A program made the position numbers and the translations under genes. This document shows positions 52,278 to 61,046 of a stretch of 64,000 bases of DNA, one piece after another. The notes beneath the pieces are model-generated. The model saw nothing but the letters and a program-made list of their open reading frames with translations. It made no database searches and had not been told where the DNA came from. Each line of letters begins with the position of its first letter. Within the stretch, counting starts at the first letter, position 1. The stretch lies in assembly GCA_047632755.1 (NCBI GenBank), contig JBLIDT010000005.1, positions 115,629 through 179,628 of the forward strand, written 5' to 3'. Origin of the DNA: JAKVAV01 sp047632755. Its GTDB lineage: Bacteria > Bacteroidota > Bacteroidia > Flavobacteriales_D > Cryomorphaceae.

Positions 52278-53438
52278 ATGAAAAAGCATTTACTCGTTTT
52301 CGCCTTCATTTTCTTAGCCATTTCGGGATTTAGTCAATTATCCGAATTGTCTTTTATTCATGACGGTCAAGAAAGAAGCTACTTCCTTTATTTACCTGCT
52401 GACATTGCTCCTGGAGCGCCACTCGTATTTGTACTGCACGGCTACACTTCGACAGCAGGGGGTATTATAGACGGTTATGGGATGAATACCGTGGCCGATG
52501 CTAATGGTTTTGCAGTATGTTATCCGCAAGGTTCACAAGACTTATCCGGAACAAACTTTTGGAATATCGAGTTTCCATTGGAATCAGTTGATGATATTGG
52601 GTTCCTGACCAATCTTGCTGAGGACCTTCAATCTATTTACGACTTAGACGCAAATTGCACATACACTTGTGGCATGTCAAATGGTGGAATGATGAGCTAC
52701 TATTTGGGTTGTGAACGACCTGATGTTTTCAAATCAATTGCTTCAGTTACTGGAACGATTACGAGCAATTTCATTTCCAATTGTCAAGGAAACATACCTG
52801 TACCTTACATGGAAATTCATGGAACTTCAGATATCGTGGTACCCTACAATGGTAGTAGTATTTCTGCCGCAACATTTGGAGAATTCTTTCCAGTGGAACA
52901 AATATTTAGAACTTGGAATAACATCAATAATTGCCAGTCTGTATCAACATTCAGCATACCAAACGCTCCTGTAACTGACTTTTCTTCCGTTCAGGGTGCA
53001 GAGGTTGCAGATTGTGATGGAGGACTTAAAGCGAAATTCTACAAAATAAATGGAGGAGGACATACTTGGCCAGGTTCTCCACCTATACCATTTCTAGATT
53101 TCCTGCAGCCCACAAACCAAGACATTAGCGCAAGTGTTGAAATCTGGAACTTCTTTAGTTCCATTTGTTCACCTTCGGGATTAGTAGCGGAAGAAGCGAA
53201 TGGTCAGGAAGAGCAAACTTCATTGTTCCCAAACCCTAGCTTTGGAGATGTGAACATAGACTTCACAGGAGGTGATCGCGCCAAAATCACGATTATTTCA
53301 GTTGAAGGAAGAGTTGTTTATCAAGATCAATTGAACGCAGGACGAAACCACTTATCTCTGCATCATTTAGACAAGGGGTTTTACTTGGCCAGAATTCTTG
53401 GAGAACAAGAGCATGTCATCAAGTTCATTCTTGAATAA
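52278..53438 (+). CDS. Secreted PHB-depolymerase/feruloyl-esterase-like protein with T9SS domain
   Basis: The 386-residue protein has a signal peptide (MKKHLLVFAFIFLAISGFSQ). The catalytic region of the LpqC/PHB-depolymerase type shows PLVFVLHGYTSTAGG (oxyanion), CGMSNGGMMSYY (nucleophile Ser in GxSxG), HGTSDIVVPY (Asp) and GGGHTWPGS (His). The final ~75 residues are a T9SS sorting domain (SLFPNPSFGDVNIDF, GFYLARILG). The enzyme is therefore secreted and would act on polyester, feruloyl esters or similar polymers outside the cell. The substrate class is not decidable from sequence. Confidence 0.92.
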   Translation: MKKHLLVFAFIFLAISGFSQLSELSFIHDGQERSYFLYLPADIAPGAPLVFVLHGYTSTAGGIIDGYGMNTVADANGFAVCYPQGSQDLSGTNFWNIEFPLESVDDIGFLTNLAEDLQSIYDLDANCTYTCGMSNGGMMSYYLGCERPDVFKSIASVTGTITSNFISNCQGNIPVPYMEIHGTSDIVVPYNGSSISAATFGEFFPVEQIFRTWNNINNCQSVSTFSIPNAPVTDFSSVQGAEVADCDGGLKAKFYKINGGGHTWPGSPPIPFLDFLQPTNQDISASVEIWNFFSSICSPSGLVAEEANGQEEQTSLFPNPSFGDVNIDFTGGDRAKITIISVEGRVVYQDQLNAGRNHLSLHHLDKGFYLARILGEQEHVIKFILE

Positions 53439-53475
53439 AGTTAGGCCTGAGTGGTAATTAGCTGATGTCCCGTCC

Positions 53476-54294
53476 CTAGTCAAAGTGTTTATCAAAGAAA
53501 GCTTGTAATCTCTCTCTGAAGACAGGGTACCCATTTAAATCGCTATGATGCCCCCCTGGTATGGTAACCATTTCAGCTTTTAATTTAGCAGTTTTGAAGA
53601 GTGAGAAACCACAACGGTAAGGAACAACTTTATCCTTTGTTCCATGAGCAATTAAGATGGGTGACTTACTGTATTTTAAATGAAGCTCGTTGCGAAACCC
53701 GTACTTCAATAAAAATCCAACAGGAATAATCTTTGTATGATAGGCTGCTACATCTTGGAGATTATTAAAAGGAGTCTCCAATACCACACCTCCTGAATGT
53801 GTTCTTCCAGCTAACCAAGACGCCATAGCAGTTCCTAAAGAACGGCCGTAAATGCAAATTTTTTCTTCGGGTCTACTCTCTTTCAGGTAATTGTAGCAAA
53901 GCAATGCGTCAGAATAAAGGATTTCTTGTGATCTCGCTCCACGGCTTTTTCCGTAGCCTCGATAATCGGGCACGAAGACATCAAAACCAAATGAGGTCAA
54001 TTCTTCTGCGATGGGCCCCCATCGACTTATGTGACCCGTATGCCCATGAAAATAGAGAATACACCCTTTTGGTTTGGCAACCTTAATATGCAATGCATGT
54101 ATTCGCCCGCCTTCTACCCCATTTAAAAACACTTCATTAAACTCAGTGCCTAGTTCTATTGCTGCATCATCACTCAAAGTGCCTAATGGCACAAAAATGA
54201 AACGCTCTTGGAAAACGTAATAAAAGATACAAACCGCCAAATAAATGGCAGCCATTAAAAGTGGAATCGTATATATCCAGTGGCCTACTATCAA
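53476..54294 (-). CDS. Alpha/beta hydrolase with N-terminal membrane helix
   Basis: The 272-residue protein has a membrane anchor (IYTIPLLMAAIYLAVCIFYY), then an alpha/beta hydrolase fold: CILYFHGHTGHISRW (oxyanion), IYGRSLGTAMASWLAG (nucleophile Ser in GRSLG), ILIAHGTKDKVVPY (Asp) and IPGGHHSDLNG (His). It resembles the BEM46/ABHD13-type hydrolases anchored to a membrane. The substrate is unknown. It diverges from the thioredoxin-like gene, with ~48 bp between the true starts. Confidence 0.9.
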   Translation of the reverse strand: MIVGHWIYTIPLLMAAIYLAVCIFYYVFQERFIFVPLGTLSDDAAIELGTEFNEVFLNGVEGGRIHALHIKVAKPKGCILYFHGHTGHISRWGPIAEELTSFGFDVFVPDYRGYGKSRGARSQEILYSDALLCYNYLKESRPEEKICIYGRSLGTAMASWLAGRTHSGGVVLETPFNNLQDVAAYHTKIIPVGFLLKYGFRNELHLKYSKSPILIAHGTKDKVVPYRCGFSLFKTAKLKAEMVTIPGGHHSDLNGYPVFRERLQAFFDKHFD

Positions 54295-54342
54295 AACAAT
54301 GATGTATTATGGTCGTTTAGCATACAAAGGTACTTTCCAAAC

Positions 54343-54954
54343 ATGAACAATTCGTTGAAATTATTTCCCGAGAACACCCTTACTTACGGTGAATATGTAC
54401 GCAAAGTGGATGATTTGGTTAATAAAAAAGCAACATCAGGAACCAATCAGTCCGAAAGTTTAGTCAATTATACCCATTTAAACTTTCGTCGCATGACTAG
54501 GCTCAATAAAACCATAGTGATGGACGAAGAATTGGTTCGTATGGTAGAAGCTCATGGCAATAAGATGATTTGGTTTATTATCACTGAGGCCTGGTGCGGA
54601 GATGCGGCACAAAACCTTCCCTTCATCGCAAAACTGTCAGAAGCGTCATCAAACGTGGAGTTGCGATTGGTATATAGGGATGAGAACTTAAACTTCATGG
54701 ACAAATATCTAACCAAGGGTTCACGAAGTATCCCAAAATTTATTGCTCTGGACGAAGCCACTGGAAACGAGCTTTTCGTATGGGGGCCAAGACCTATTCC
54801 TGTCCAAAAAATGGTGACGGAGTACAAGGAACTTTTAGAACATGAAAAACTACCTTTTGACAAGTTTGCTGAGGGGATACATAGCTGGTACGCTAAGGAT
54901 AAAAATGAAACATTGAAAACCGAACTTTTGCATATCTTTCGCTCATTGGATTAA
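54343..54954 (+). CDS. Thioredoxin-fold family protein (single Cys)
   Basis: The frame opens at 54280, but ATG 54343 (MNNSLKLFPENTLTYGEYV) gives the better start, with 203 residues. The middle has WFIITEAWCGDAAQNLPFIAKL: the thioredoxin site position reads WCGDA, with one Cys instead of CxxC. This is the pattern of the Bacteroidota thioredoxin-like group related to the DUF899/TrxA-like YbbN relatives. It keeps a cis-Pro-like IPKFIALD further on. Without the second Cys it cannot be a normal disulfide reductase; a chaperone or thiol-sensing role is possible. The coiled-coil gene begins 14 bp downstream and may share the transcript. Confidence 0.85.
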   Translation: MNNSLKLFPENTLTYGEYVRKVDDLVNKKATSGTNQSESLVNYTHLNFRRMTRLNKTIVMDEELVRMVEAHGNKMIWFIITEAWCGDAAQNLPFIAKLSEASSNVELRLVYRDENLNFMDKYLTKGSRSIPKFIALDEATGNELFVWGPRPIPVQKMVTEYKELLEHEKLPFDKFAEGIHSWYAKDKNETLKTELLHIFRSLD

Positions 54955-54968
54955 TCTAATCAATTGGA

Positions 54969-55832
54969 ATGAAAAGAATTACAACCCTACTTATTATTAG
55001 CTTTTTTACACTAGGTGCTGCGGCTCAAGAGAATGAAAAACAGGACAAGTCCGTCATCAAATCAGAAATAAAAGATCTTGACAAATTAATAAAGGATCAG
55101 ACCAAAGAGGTAGAGAAGATTGAGAAATCCTTGGCCAGTGTCAGGCCTGATTTAGAGCAAGCAAAGAGGGATGTAAGCATGCTTGAAAGTCGAAAAGACA
55201 GTATAAAATCTGCTGCGCAAGCCTTTGACTATCCGAGTAAAAGATCAGAATACAAGGGTTTAAAGAAAGAATATAATAAGGCTGAGAAAAGCAGAAAGAA
55301 GGCAGAGAAGACCATTGCCAAATCTGGTGAAAAGATCAGTTCATATAACTCTGAAGTAGCTATTGCTAAAAGGTTGAAATCGGATGCCGAAATTAATTTG
55401 AACAAACATCGAGTTACCAACTCTGATTCTCTTGGCCTAGATGCTCAAAAGGCGCACGCATCAAAGGATAAAGAAATTGAGAAAACTGCAAGTTCTCACG
55501 GAAAGACGGTGAAAAAGCAGGAGAGTGCTGTGGAGAAATACACCAGTATTAAAGAGGAAGCTACAACAGAACTCAATGAAAACTCAACGAAATCAAAAAG
55601 TCTTCAGACTGACATGACCGATCTAACGCTGCAGATGGATATGAATGATCCGAAAGTGGTGGATAAAGAGATCAATGATTACGAAAAAAGACTTTCTGAA
55701 AGACAATCAGAAATGGAAAATCTTCAATTAGAGTTCGGCCAGAAAATTGCCAATATTGCTGAAAAGCACGATTTCATCGAAGCGAAGAAAAAAGAGAAAG
55801 AAGAGAAAGAAAGTGTGTTGAGACGCAACTAA
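54969..55832 (+). CDS. Exported coiled-coil protein
   Basis: The 287-residue protein has a signal peptide (MKRITTLLIISFFTLGAAAQ). The rest is lysine- and glutamate-rich coiled coil: DLDKLIKDQTKEVEKIEKSL, KKEYNKAEKSRKKAEKTI, and others, interrupted at ~155-165. It has no enzymatic motif. It would be a periplasmic structural or tethering protein; its function is not recognised. It ends 5 bp before the convergent kdsC stop. Confidence 0.85.
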   Translation: MKRITTLLIISFFTLGAAAQENEKQDKSVIKSEIKDLDKLIKDQTKEVEKIEKSLASVRPDLEQAKRDVSMLESRKDSIKSAAQAFDYPSKRSEYKGLKKEYNKAEKSRKKAEKTIAKSGEKISSYNSEVAIAKRLKSDAEINLNKHRVTNSDSLGLDAQKAHASKDKEIEKTASSHGKTVKKQESAVEKYTSIKEEATTELNENSTKSKSLQTDMTDLTLQMDMNDPKVVDKEINDYEKRLSERQSEMENLQLEFGQKIANIAEKHDFIEAKKKEKEEKESVLRRN

Positions 55833-55837
55833 CAAAT

Positions 55838-56488
55838 TTAGCCCGTAATAGAAGTGAGATAACCTTCTACCAATTCACGAATACAGCCTTCACCACCCCC
55901 ACGTTGTAAAACGATATGCGCCGCTTGTCTCGCTTGGAGAACAGCATCTCTTGGAGCTGCCGCCAATCCCACTTTTTTAAGAATAGGAACATCGTTGATA
56001 TCATCACCGATGTATGCCACGTTTTCAAAGCCTATTCCCTTTTGGTATAGCCATGACTCCAGTATTTCGAGCTTTGGAGTGCTACCTACATACACGTTTT
56101 GTATTCCGAGTATCTCTGCTCTTATCTTCACTACCTCCGACTTAGACGAAGCGCTTATGATTCCAAATTCAAGGCCGAGGTCTGCAGCATTCTTGATGGC
56201 CATGCCATCCTTTACATTAAATTTCTTGGCATCTTCCCCATTTGAAGAATAATACAATCCTCCATCTGTAAAAACACCATCCACATCAAGGACGACGAGT
56301 TTGATTGATTTCGATTTTACGAGCTCGACTCTGCGAGCCAAATCGATTTGGTTCAGCGTCTCAAAGGGGTATCCCAATTGTGAAACCAAATCCCATAATT
56401 CGTTGGGATTTAGTGCTAAAAATTCTTCTCCCGAAAGAGGGGGAGCCCCTCTTTCGTGGAGAAGAAAGTTTATGTTTTCAAAGAGCAT
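55838..56488 (-). CDS. kdsC: KDO-8-phosphate phosphatase-like HAD protein with N-terminal extension
   Basis: The 216-residue protein has the KdsC type of HAD motif: LDVDGVFTDGGLYY (nucleophile D68, acid D70), FNVKDGMAIKNA, GIISASSKSEVV, and GDDINDVPILKKVGLAAAPRDA. It would remove phosphate from KDO-8-phosphate in lipopolysaccharide core synthesis. The DxD stands at 68-70, about 50 residues later than in short KdsC proteins; the extension (FLLHERGAPPLSGEEFLAL) is not a membrane segment and not recognised. Its first base overlaps the last base of the FKBP gene. LpxL-like and KdsC genes in the same window fit a lipid A theme. Confidence 0.88.
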   Translation of the reverse strand: MLFENINFLLHERGAPPLSGEEFLALNPNELWDLVSQLGYPFETLNQIDLARRVELVKSKSIKLVVLDVDGVFTDGGLYYSSNGEDAKKFNVKDGMAIKNAADLGLEFGIISASSKSEVVKIRAEILGIQNVYVGSTPKLEILESWLYQKGIGFENVAYIGDDINDVPILKKVGLAAAPRDAVLQARQAAHIVLQRGGGEGCIRELVEGYLTSITG

Positions 56489-57207
56489 TATTCTTCGTTC
56501 CGAACTATTTCTATCAATTCGATCTTGAACATAAGTGGCTCATTTGGACCAATTTTAGGAGGCGAACCACGTTCTCCATATGCCAATCCAGAAGGAATAA
56601 CTACTTTCCACGTGCTACCTGTAGGCATCATTTTGAGCGTCTCTGTCCAACCTTTAATCACACGGTTCAATGGAAACTCAGCAGGAGCTCCTCTTTCGTA
56701 GCTACTGTCGAAGACTTCGCCTTTTGTGTTGGTTCCTTCGTAATTTACTTTCACCACATCTGTTTCAACAGGCATAGGTCCGTTTCCCTCTTCTAAAATC
56801 TGGTAGAGAATACCATTTTCCATTTTAAGGTATTCACCCGTGGCCTCTTGCTCGTCAATGAATGCCTGAGCCTCTGCAACAGCTGCCAAAGCTGCTTCAG
56901 CTTGCGCCTTTTGCATGTAAGCCATAATGTACTGGTTTCCGTCTTCCATATTAATTACGAGAGCAGAATCTCCTTCCATTCCGTCTTTTACTCCCTTCAT
57001 TAATCGATCTAAGTCTACTCCATCAATATTGGCTTGAGTGATATTTGCAGCTAAGCTGGCACCCATGATGTAAGAGACGGAGTCCATTTCATTGTCAAGG
57101 GTAACAGCACCTCCTGCACTACCACTATTCTTTTGAGCACAAGCTCCTGACCCAAGTAGGATCAGCACTCCAGCGAAAAAACCGATTCTTTTCATTGCAT
57201 TCGTCAT
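56488..57207 (-). CDS. FKBP-type peptidyl-prolyl isomerase lipoprotein
   Basis: ATG 57207 (MTNAMKRIGFFAGVLILL) is chosen; the upstream alternative at 57249 would overlap yaaA by 40 bp. The start gives a lipoprotein-like signal ending SGAC. The chain has an FKBP N-terminal dimerisation region (NEMDSVSYIMGASLAANI) and the FKBP catalytic domain: VKVNYEGTNTKGEVFDSSY, FPLNRVIKGWTETLKMMPTGSTW, IPSGLAYGERG and MFKIELIEI. It would assist folding of envelope proteins in the periplasm. It starts 3 bp after yaaA and overlaps kdsC by 1 bp, so the three form one operon. Confidence 0.93.
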   Translation of the reverse strand: MTNAMKRIGFFAGVLILLGSGACAQKNSGSAGGAVTLDNEMDSVSYIMGASLAANITQANIDGVDLDRLMKGVKDGMEGDSALVINMEDGNQYIMAYMQKAQAEAALAAVAEAQAFIDEQEATGEYLKMENGILYQILEEGNGPMPVETDVVKVNYEGTNTKGEVFDSSYERGAPAEFPLNRVIKGWTETLKMMPTGSTWKVVIPSGLAYGERGSPPKIGPNEPLMFKIELIEIVRNEE

Positions 57208-57209
57208 TT

Positions 57210-58004
57210 CTAGTTCTGATTTGATTCGTGTTTGCGGGTAAATACCCATTTGTTTATTAATAAATCCGATAGTGATTCGTTGAAATGATAGCCTTCGGCG
57301 TCAAAGGCCTTGAGCTCTTCAGGGTTCTTGATTCTATTTTCAATAGCATATTTCGCCATTAAGCCCCTTGCCTTTTTGGCAAAGAAGGAGATCATCTGAA
57401 ACTTATCGCCGCGCTCTTCTTTAAAATCGGGCGATATTAGTGGCAGATCGATGCTCTTGAAATCAACAGCCTTGGAATACTCTTGAGATGCCAAGTTGAG
57501 GATAAATTTCGCATCCACTTCTGCGATATCCTCTTTCAATCTTTCCGTTACAGTTGGCTTCCAATAATTGTAGAGGTTTTTCTGTTTGGGTGTTATCGCC
57601 CAAGAAGTGCCCATCTCCAATCTATAAGGCTGAATGCTGTCTAGGGGGCGCAGGATTCCATAAAGTCCTGACAATATTCTTAGGTGATCTTGCGCAAAAT
57701 CCATCTCCTGATCAGAGAGTGTGGCAGCCTCTAAACCCCGATAAACATCGCCATTGAAAGAATAAACAGCTTGTTTACTGTTCTCACCGGTAAAAGGAGG
57801 TGACCATTGAGCAAATCTTTCAGCATTGAGCTCAGCCAAGTCATTGCTGATGCTCATCATTGATTTCAGTTTTTTTGCTGAAAACTTCTTGAGCTTATTT
57901 GCCAAATATTCCGCTTCTTTGACAAAGATCAAATCTGATCTTCGCTCATAAGGTGAAACCGACTCAAAATCGAGACTCTTTGCGGGTGAAAGTAATGCTA
58001 TCAT
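57210..58004 (-). CDS. yaaA: Peroxide stress protein YaaA (UPF0246)
   Basis: The 264-residue protein shows the YaaA signature: ALLSPAKSLDFESVSPYE at the start, then YSFNGDVYRGLEAATLS, LSGLYGILRPLDSIQPYRLEMG, LNLASQEYSKAVDF and ISFFAKKARGLMAKYAIEN. In E. coli YaaA binds DNA and lowers free iron damage under peroxide. It is cytoplasmic and leads the operon with the FKBP lipoprotein and kdsC genes. The spacing to the next gene is 2 bp, while the divergent DEAD helicase gene lies 95 bp away. Confidence 0.95.
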   Translation of the reverse strand: MIALLSPAKSLDFESVSPYERRSDLIFVKEAEYLANKLKKFSAKKLKSMMSISNDLAELNAERFAQWSPPFTGENSKQAVYSFNGDVYRGLEAATLSDQEMDFAQDHLRILSGLYGILRPLDSIQPYRLEMGTSWAITPKQKNLYNYWKPTVTERLKEDIAEVDAKFILNLASQEYSKAVDFKSIDLPLISPDFKEERGDKFQMISFFAKKARGLMAKYAIENRIKNPEELKAFDAEGYHFNESLSDLLINKWVFTRKHESNQN

Positions 58005-58099
58005 TTATAAGAATAGTATATTCCTGAAACGGCGGTAAAGTTAACAACACACTGAGAAACGCCTAATTATTATAACCTGGTAATTTAAAAATTTTAAGA

Positions 58100-59338
58100 T
58101 TGGCAACATTCAAAGAATTAGGATTAGGAGAAGAGTTATTGCAAGGCCTAGATGCTATGGGCTTCGAAAAGGCTACCCCCATCCAAGAAGAAGCAATACC
58201 CAAAATACTCAACGACAAGGATCTCATAGCCTGCGCCCAAACGGGTACGGGAAAAACCGCTGCTTTCGTCCTACCCGTGTTGCAAAAATTGATGTCAAAT
58301 CGTCGAGATGACAATTCAATCAGAGCCCTAGTAATCGTGCCCACCCGAGAACTCGCTCTACAGATCGATCAAGCAGTAATGGGTCTCTCCTATTTTGCCG
58401 ACGTAAGCTCCATCGCACTTTATGGTGGAGGCGACGGAGCTGATTTCAATCAACAGAAAAAAGCGCTCGAATCTGGAACTGATATGATCATAGCCACCCC
58501 AGGTAAGCTTATATCCCACTTGAACATGGGATATATGAATATGAAAAATCTGGAGTTTTTGATCTTGGATGAGGCTGACCGCATGCTTGACATGGGTTTC
58601 GTGGAAGACTTGAATCGCATTGTTTCTTTTCTTCCAGAAAAGCGTCAAAACCTGATGTTCTCGGCAACCATGCCTCCCAAAATAAGGGGCTTGGCAAAGA
58701 GCATTCTCAGCAATCCCGACGAAATAACTCTAGCACTTTCAAAACCAGCGGAAGGTGTGATACAAGTAGCCTACATGGTGTATCCCGACGATAAGCCGAA
58801 ACTCATCAAGAACTTGCTCAATAAAGAAGGTCTCGAAGGAGTGCTTATCTTCTCGAGAACCAAGAGCAACGTAAAGCAAATTGCCAAAAGGCTAAAGTCT
58901 ACACCACTGCATATTGAGGAAATGCACAGTGACCTTGCTCAGAGTGAGCGAGAAGAAGTCATGCGCATGTTCAAGGCTAGAAAGGTGCAAGTCCTAGTAG
59001 CTACAGACATCGTATCACGCGGAATTGACGTTAAAGAGCTTAAGCTTGTAATCAACTACGATGTGCCCGACGAAGCTGAAGATTACGTGCACCGCGTGGG
59101 AAGAACGGCCCGTGCCGACTCTACGGGTATGGCTATAACGTTCATTTCGCCTGATGAACAACAGAAATTTTCCAGAATTGAAGCCTTAATTGGCAGTGAA
59201 ATCAGGAAACAACCTGTACCTAAAGAGGTCGGGGATAGCTTTACCTACAACCCTTCGGCTAGAAGTAGCAAAGGAAAAAGACCATTTAAAGGAAAAGGCA
59301 ATAAGTTCAGCGGGAATAGAAATAAACCTAGGAGGTAG
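58100..59338 (+). CDS. DEAD-box RNA helicase
   Basis: The 412-residue protein starts at TTG 58100 (MATFKELGLGEELLQGL). All motifs are present: Q motif KATPIQEEAIP, Walker A AQTGTGKTAAF, PTRELALQ, DEAD box LDEADRMLDMGF, SATMPP, ATDIVSRGID and HRVGRTARAD. A short basic C-terminal tail (RSSKGKRPFKGKGNKF) probably helps RNA binding. It belongs to the RhlE/DbpA-like bacterial group and acts on ribosome assembly or RNA decay in the cytoplasm. The msrB gene follows 17 bp downstream in the same direction. Confidence 0.95.
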   Translation: MATFKELGLGEELLQGLDAMGFEKATPIQEEAIPKILNDKDLIACAQTGTGKTAAFVLPVLQKLMSNRRDDNSIRALVIVPTRELALQIDQAVMGLSYFADVSSIALYGGGDGADFNQQKKALESGTDMIIATPGKLISHLNMGYMNMKNLEFLILDEADRMLDMGFVEDLNRIVSFLPEKRQNLMFSATMPPKIRGLAKSILSNPDEITLALSKPAEGVIQVAYMVYPDDKPKLIKNLLNKEGLEGVLIFSRTKSNVKQIAKRLKSTPLHIEEMHSDLAQSEREEVMRMFKARKVQVLVATDIVSRGIDVKELKLVINYDVPDEAEDYVHRVGRTARADSTGMAITFISPDEQQKFSRIEALIGSEIRKQPVPKEVGDSFTYNPSARSSKGKRPFKGKGNKFSGNRNKPRR

Positions 59339-59355
59339 CCAAGTGTTATTGAATC

Positions 59356-59763
59356 ATGGCATATAAAATTGAAAAGTCTGATGCAGACTGGAAAAAAGAG
59401 TTGAGCGAAGAAGAGTATCGTGTACTTCGTGATAAGGGAACCGAAAGAGCCTATTCAGGAAAGTACAACCTTCACTTTTCCGACGGATTGTATAGGTGTC
59501 GTGCTTGCAGCAACGAGCTTTTTACTTCAGATAGTAAGTTCGAGTCTGGTTGCGGATGGCCGAGCTTTAGCAATCAAGTCAGCGAAGAAGCTGTGGTGAC
59601 AAAAAGAGACGCTACTCATGGAATGATTCGAACTGAGATCTTATGTGGCAACTGCGGAAGTCACTTGGGCCATGTTTTCAATGATGGGCCTACAGAATCA
59701 GGATTGCGGTACTGCGTTAATTCTGTCTCAGTGGACTTCGACTCAGAAAATCCAGGGGATTAG
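59356..59763 (+). CDS. msrB: Methionine-R-sulfoxide reductase
   Basis: The 135-residue enzyme reduces methionine-R-sulfoxide in proteins. It has two zinc-binding CxxC pairs (YRCRACSNELF and LCGNCGSHLGHVF), the segment FESGCGWPSF, and the catalytic Cys in RYCVNSVSV. It has no signal peptide, so it works in the cytoplasm. It is 17 bp after the helicase gene and overlaps by 21 bp the convergent ICMT-like gene at its 3' end. Confidence 0.96.
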   Translation: MAYKIEKSDADWKKELSEEEYRVLRDKGTERAYSGKYNLHFSDGLYRCRACSNELFTSDSKFESGCGWPSFSNQVSEEAVVTKRDATHGMIRTEILCGNCGSHLGHVFNDGPTESGLRYCVNSVSVDFDSENPGD

Positions 59764-60306
59764 CATCTTCACTTCCTTTCTGTAATTCACATATTCTTGG
59801 CCAAATTCATCAATTAGTTTTCGCTCTTCGAGCAACGTTCCAACTATTAGATAGAGAATAGTAATGGCTGCGCAAACTAGGTTTTTCCAATTTGGAGAGA
59901 CGAGAAAAAAACCAATCACAAAAAGAAGAAATCCAAAATACAGCGGATGTCGAACATAGGTATTCAAGCCAGAACGCATCAAGTATTTATTTTTTGCCTC
60001 ACGAATGAAAAAGCCAGTTCCGTAAGATCTCCCAGCTATGACAAGAATTAGCAGCGAAAATAAGCAAAAGCAGTATCCCGCATACCTTAGAGTTCCTATC
60101 TCAAAAATCAATTCTGAAGGAACAATGACATGCAGCCAAATAAGTAGAAGAAAATTTACCGTTGCAAAAATGGAATAAACAGAGCGGTAGTATGGATAAA
60201 AAGCGGGGATCGACAGCCTTAAATAGAGCTTAAATCTTGACGTAGCCATAAGGCTATGTATTGCGAAGTAAACCACCCAAAACATACCTAGAATCAACTC
60301 ATTCAT
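59743..60306 (-). CDS. Isoprenylcysteine-methyltransferase-like membrane protein
   Basis: The 187-residue protein has about four to five helices. The ICMT/phosphatidylethanolamine-methyltransferase motif is visible near the C-terminus: YVRHPLYFGFLLFVIGFFL (RHPxY) and then LLEERKLIDEFGQEYVNYR (EE and Y). This group methylates lipids or thiols in the membrane. Which substrate is used cannot be read. It converges on msrB with a 21-bp overlap and diverges from the CpcT-like gene. Confidence 0.9.
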   Translation of the reverse strand: MNELILGMFWVVYFAIHSLMATSRFKLYLRLSIPAFYPYYRSVYSIFATVNFLLLIWLHVIVPSELIFEIGTLRYAGYCFCLFSLLILVIAGRSYGTGFFIREAKNKYLMRSGLNTYVRHPLYFGFLLFVIGFFLVSPNWKNLVCAAITILYLIVGTLLEERKLIDEFGQEYVNYRKEVKMLIPWIF

Positions 60307-60350
60307 TGTATTCTCTTTTGTTATCTTTCCGACTTCTGAAAACTAACGAA

Positions 60351-60965
60351 ATGAAAAAGACAGCAATTTCGTCATTTTTAATTCTAATTGTATCCTTTGG
60401 GTATAGCCAAGAAAAAAGCGAAAACTTCCTCCAACTGCTTGACTGGATGTCAGGAGAATTTTCTAGTGCTGAGCAAGCTGCTAACGAAGCTACTTATGAC
60501 GACATCACCCTGAAGATGATCCACATCTGGCCTAAAAAAAAGACGGGTGCTTGGATCTATGTGGAACAAGCTCTAGCCTCCAGACCAAACCAGCCATACT
60601 TTCAACGAGTTTACTTCTTAAGAGAGATGGGAGATGGTCAGTTTAGTAGCGATATTTATATTATTCCTGAACAGGAGAAGTTCATTGGCGCTTGGAAAGA
60701 TGCTTCCCAGTTTGTGGAGGTGGATCAGTTTGACCTCAAGTATCAAGATGGATGCGCGGTATTTTTGGATTACGATGGCTTTCAGTATTCGGGAAGTACC
60801 AATGCAGAAACTTGTAAAAGCAGCCTTCAAGGTGCAAGTTATGCCACCTCTGAAATAAAGGTCACAAAAGGGGTATTAGAAAGCTGGGAGCGCGGGTATG
60901 ACGCGGAAGGGAATCAAGTATGGGGCGCTGAAAAAGGTGCCTACGTTTTTAAAATAAATGATTAA
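60351..60965 (+). CDS. CpcT/CpeT-like exported protein
   Basis: ATG 60351 (MKKTAISSFLILIVSFGYSQ) is chosen because it gives a signal peptide; the frame runs back to 60261 without one. The 204 residues contain LQLLDWMSGEFSSAEQA, LKMIHIWP, WIYVEQALASRPNQPYFQRV and GCAVFLDYDGFQYSG, as in the CpcT/CpeT (DUF1001) family. In cyanobacteria members attach phycobilins; in Bacteroidota the pigment is absent and the role is unknown. A periplasmic binding function is a guess. Confidence 0.85.
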   Translation: MKKTAISSFLILIVSFGYSQEKSENFLQLLDWMSGEFSSAEQAANEATYDDITLKMIHIWPKKKTGAWIYVEQALASRPNQPYFQRVYFLREMGDGQFSSDIYIIPEQEKFIGAWKDASQFVEVDQFDLKYQDGCAVFLDYDGFQYSGSTNAETCKSSLQGASYATSEIKVTKGVLESWERGYDAEGNQVWGAEKGAYVFKIND

Positions 60966-61046
60966 TTCTTAAAAAGTTGTTAAAGATTTGGCAAATCCAA
61001 AAACATGTTAGTTATTAACACGTTATAAAAGACAAACAAAGTACAA

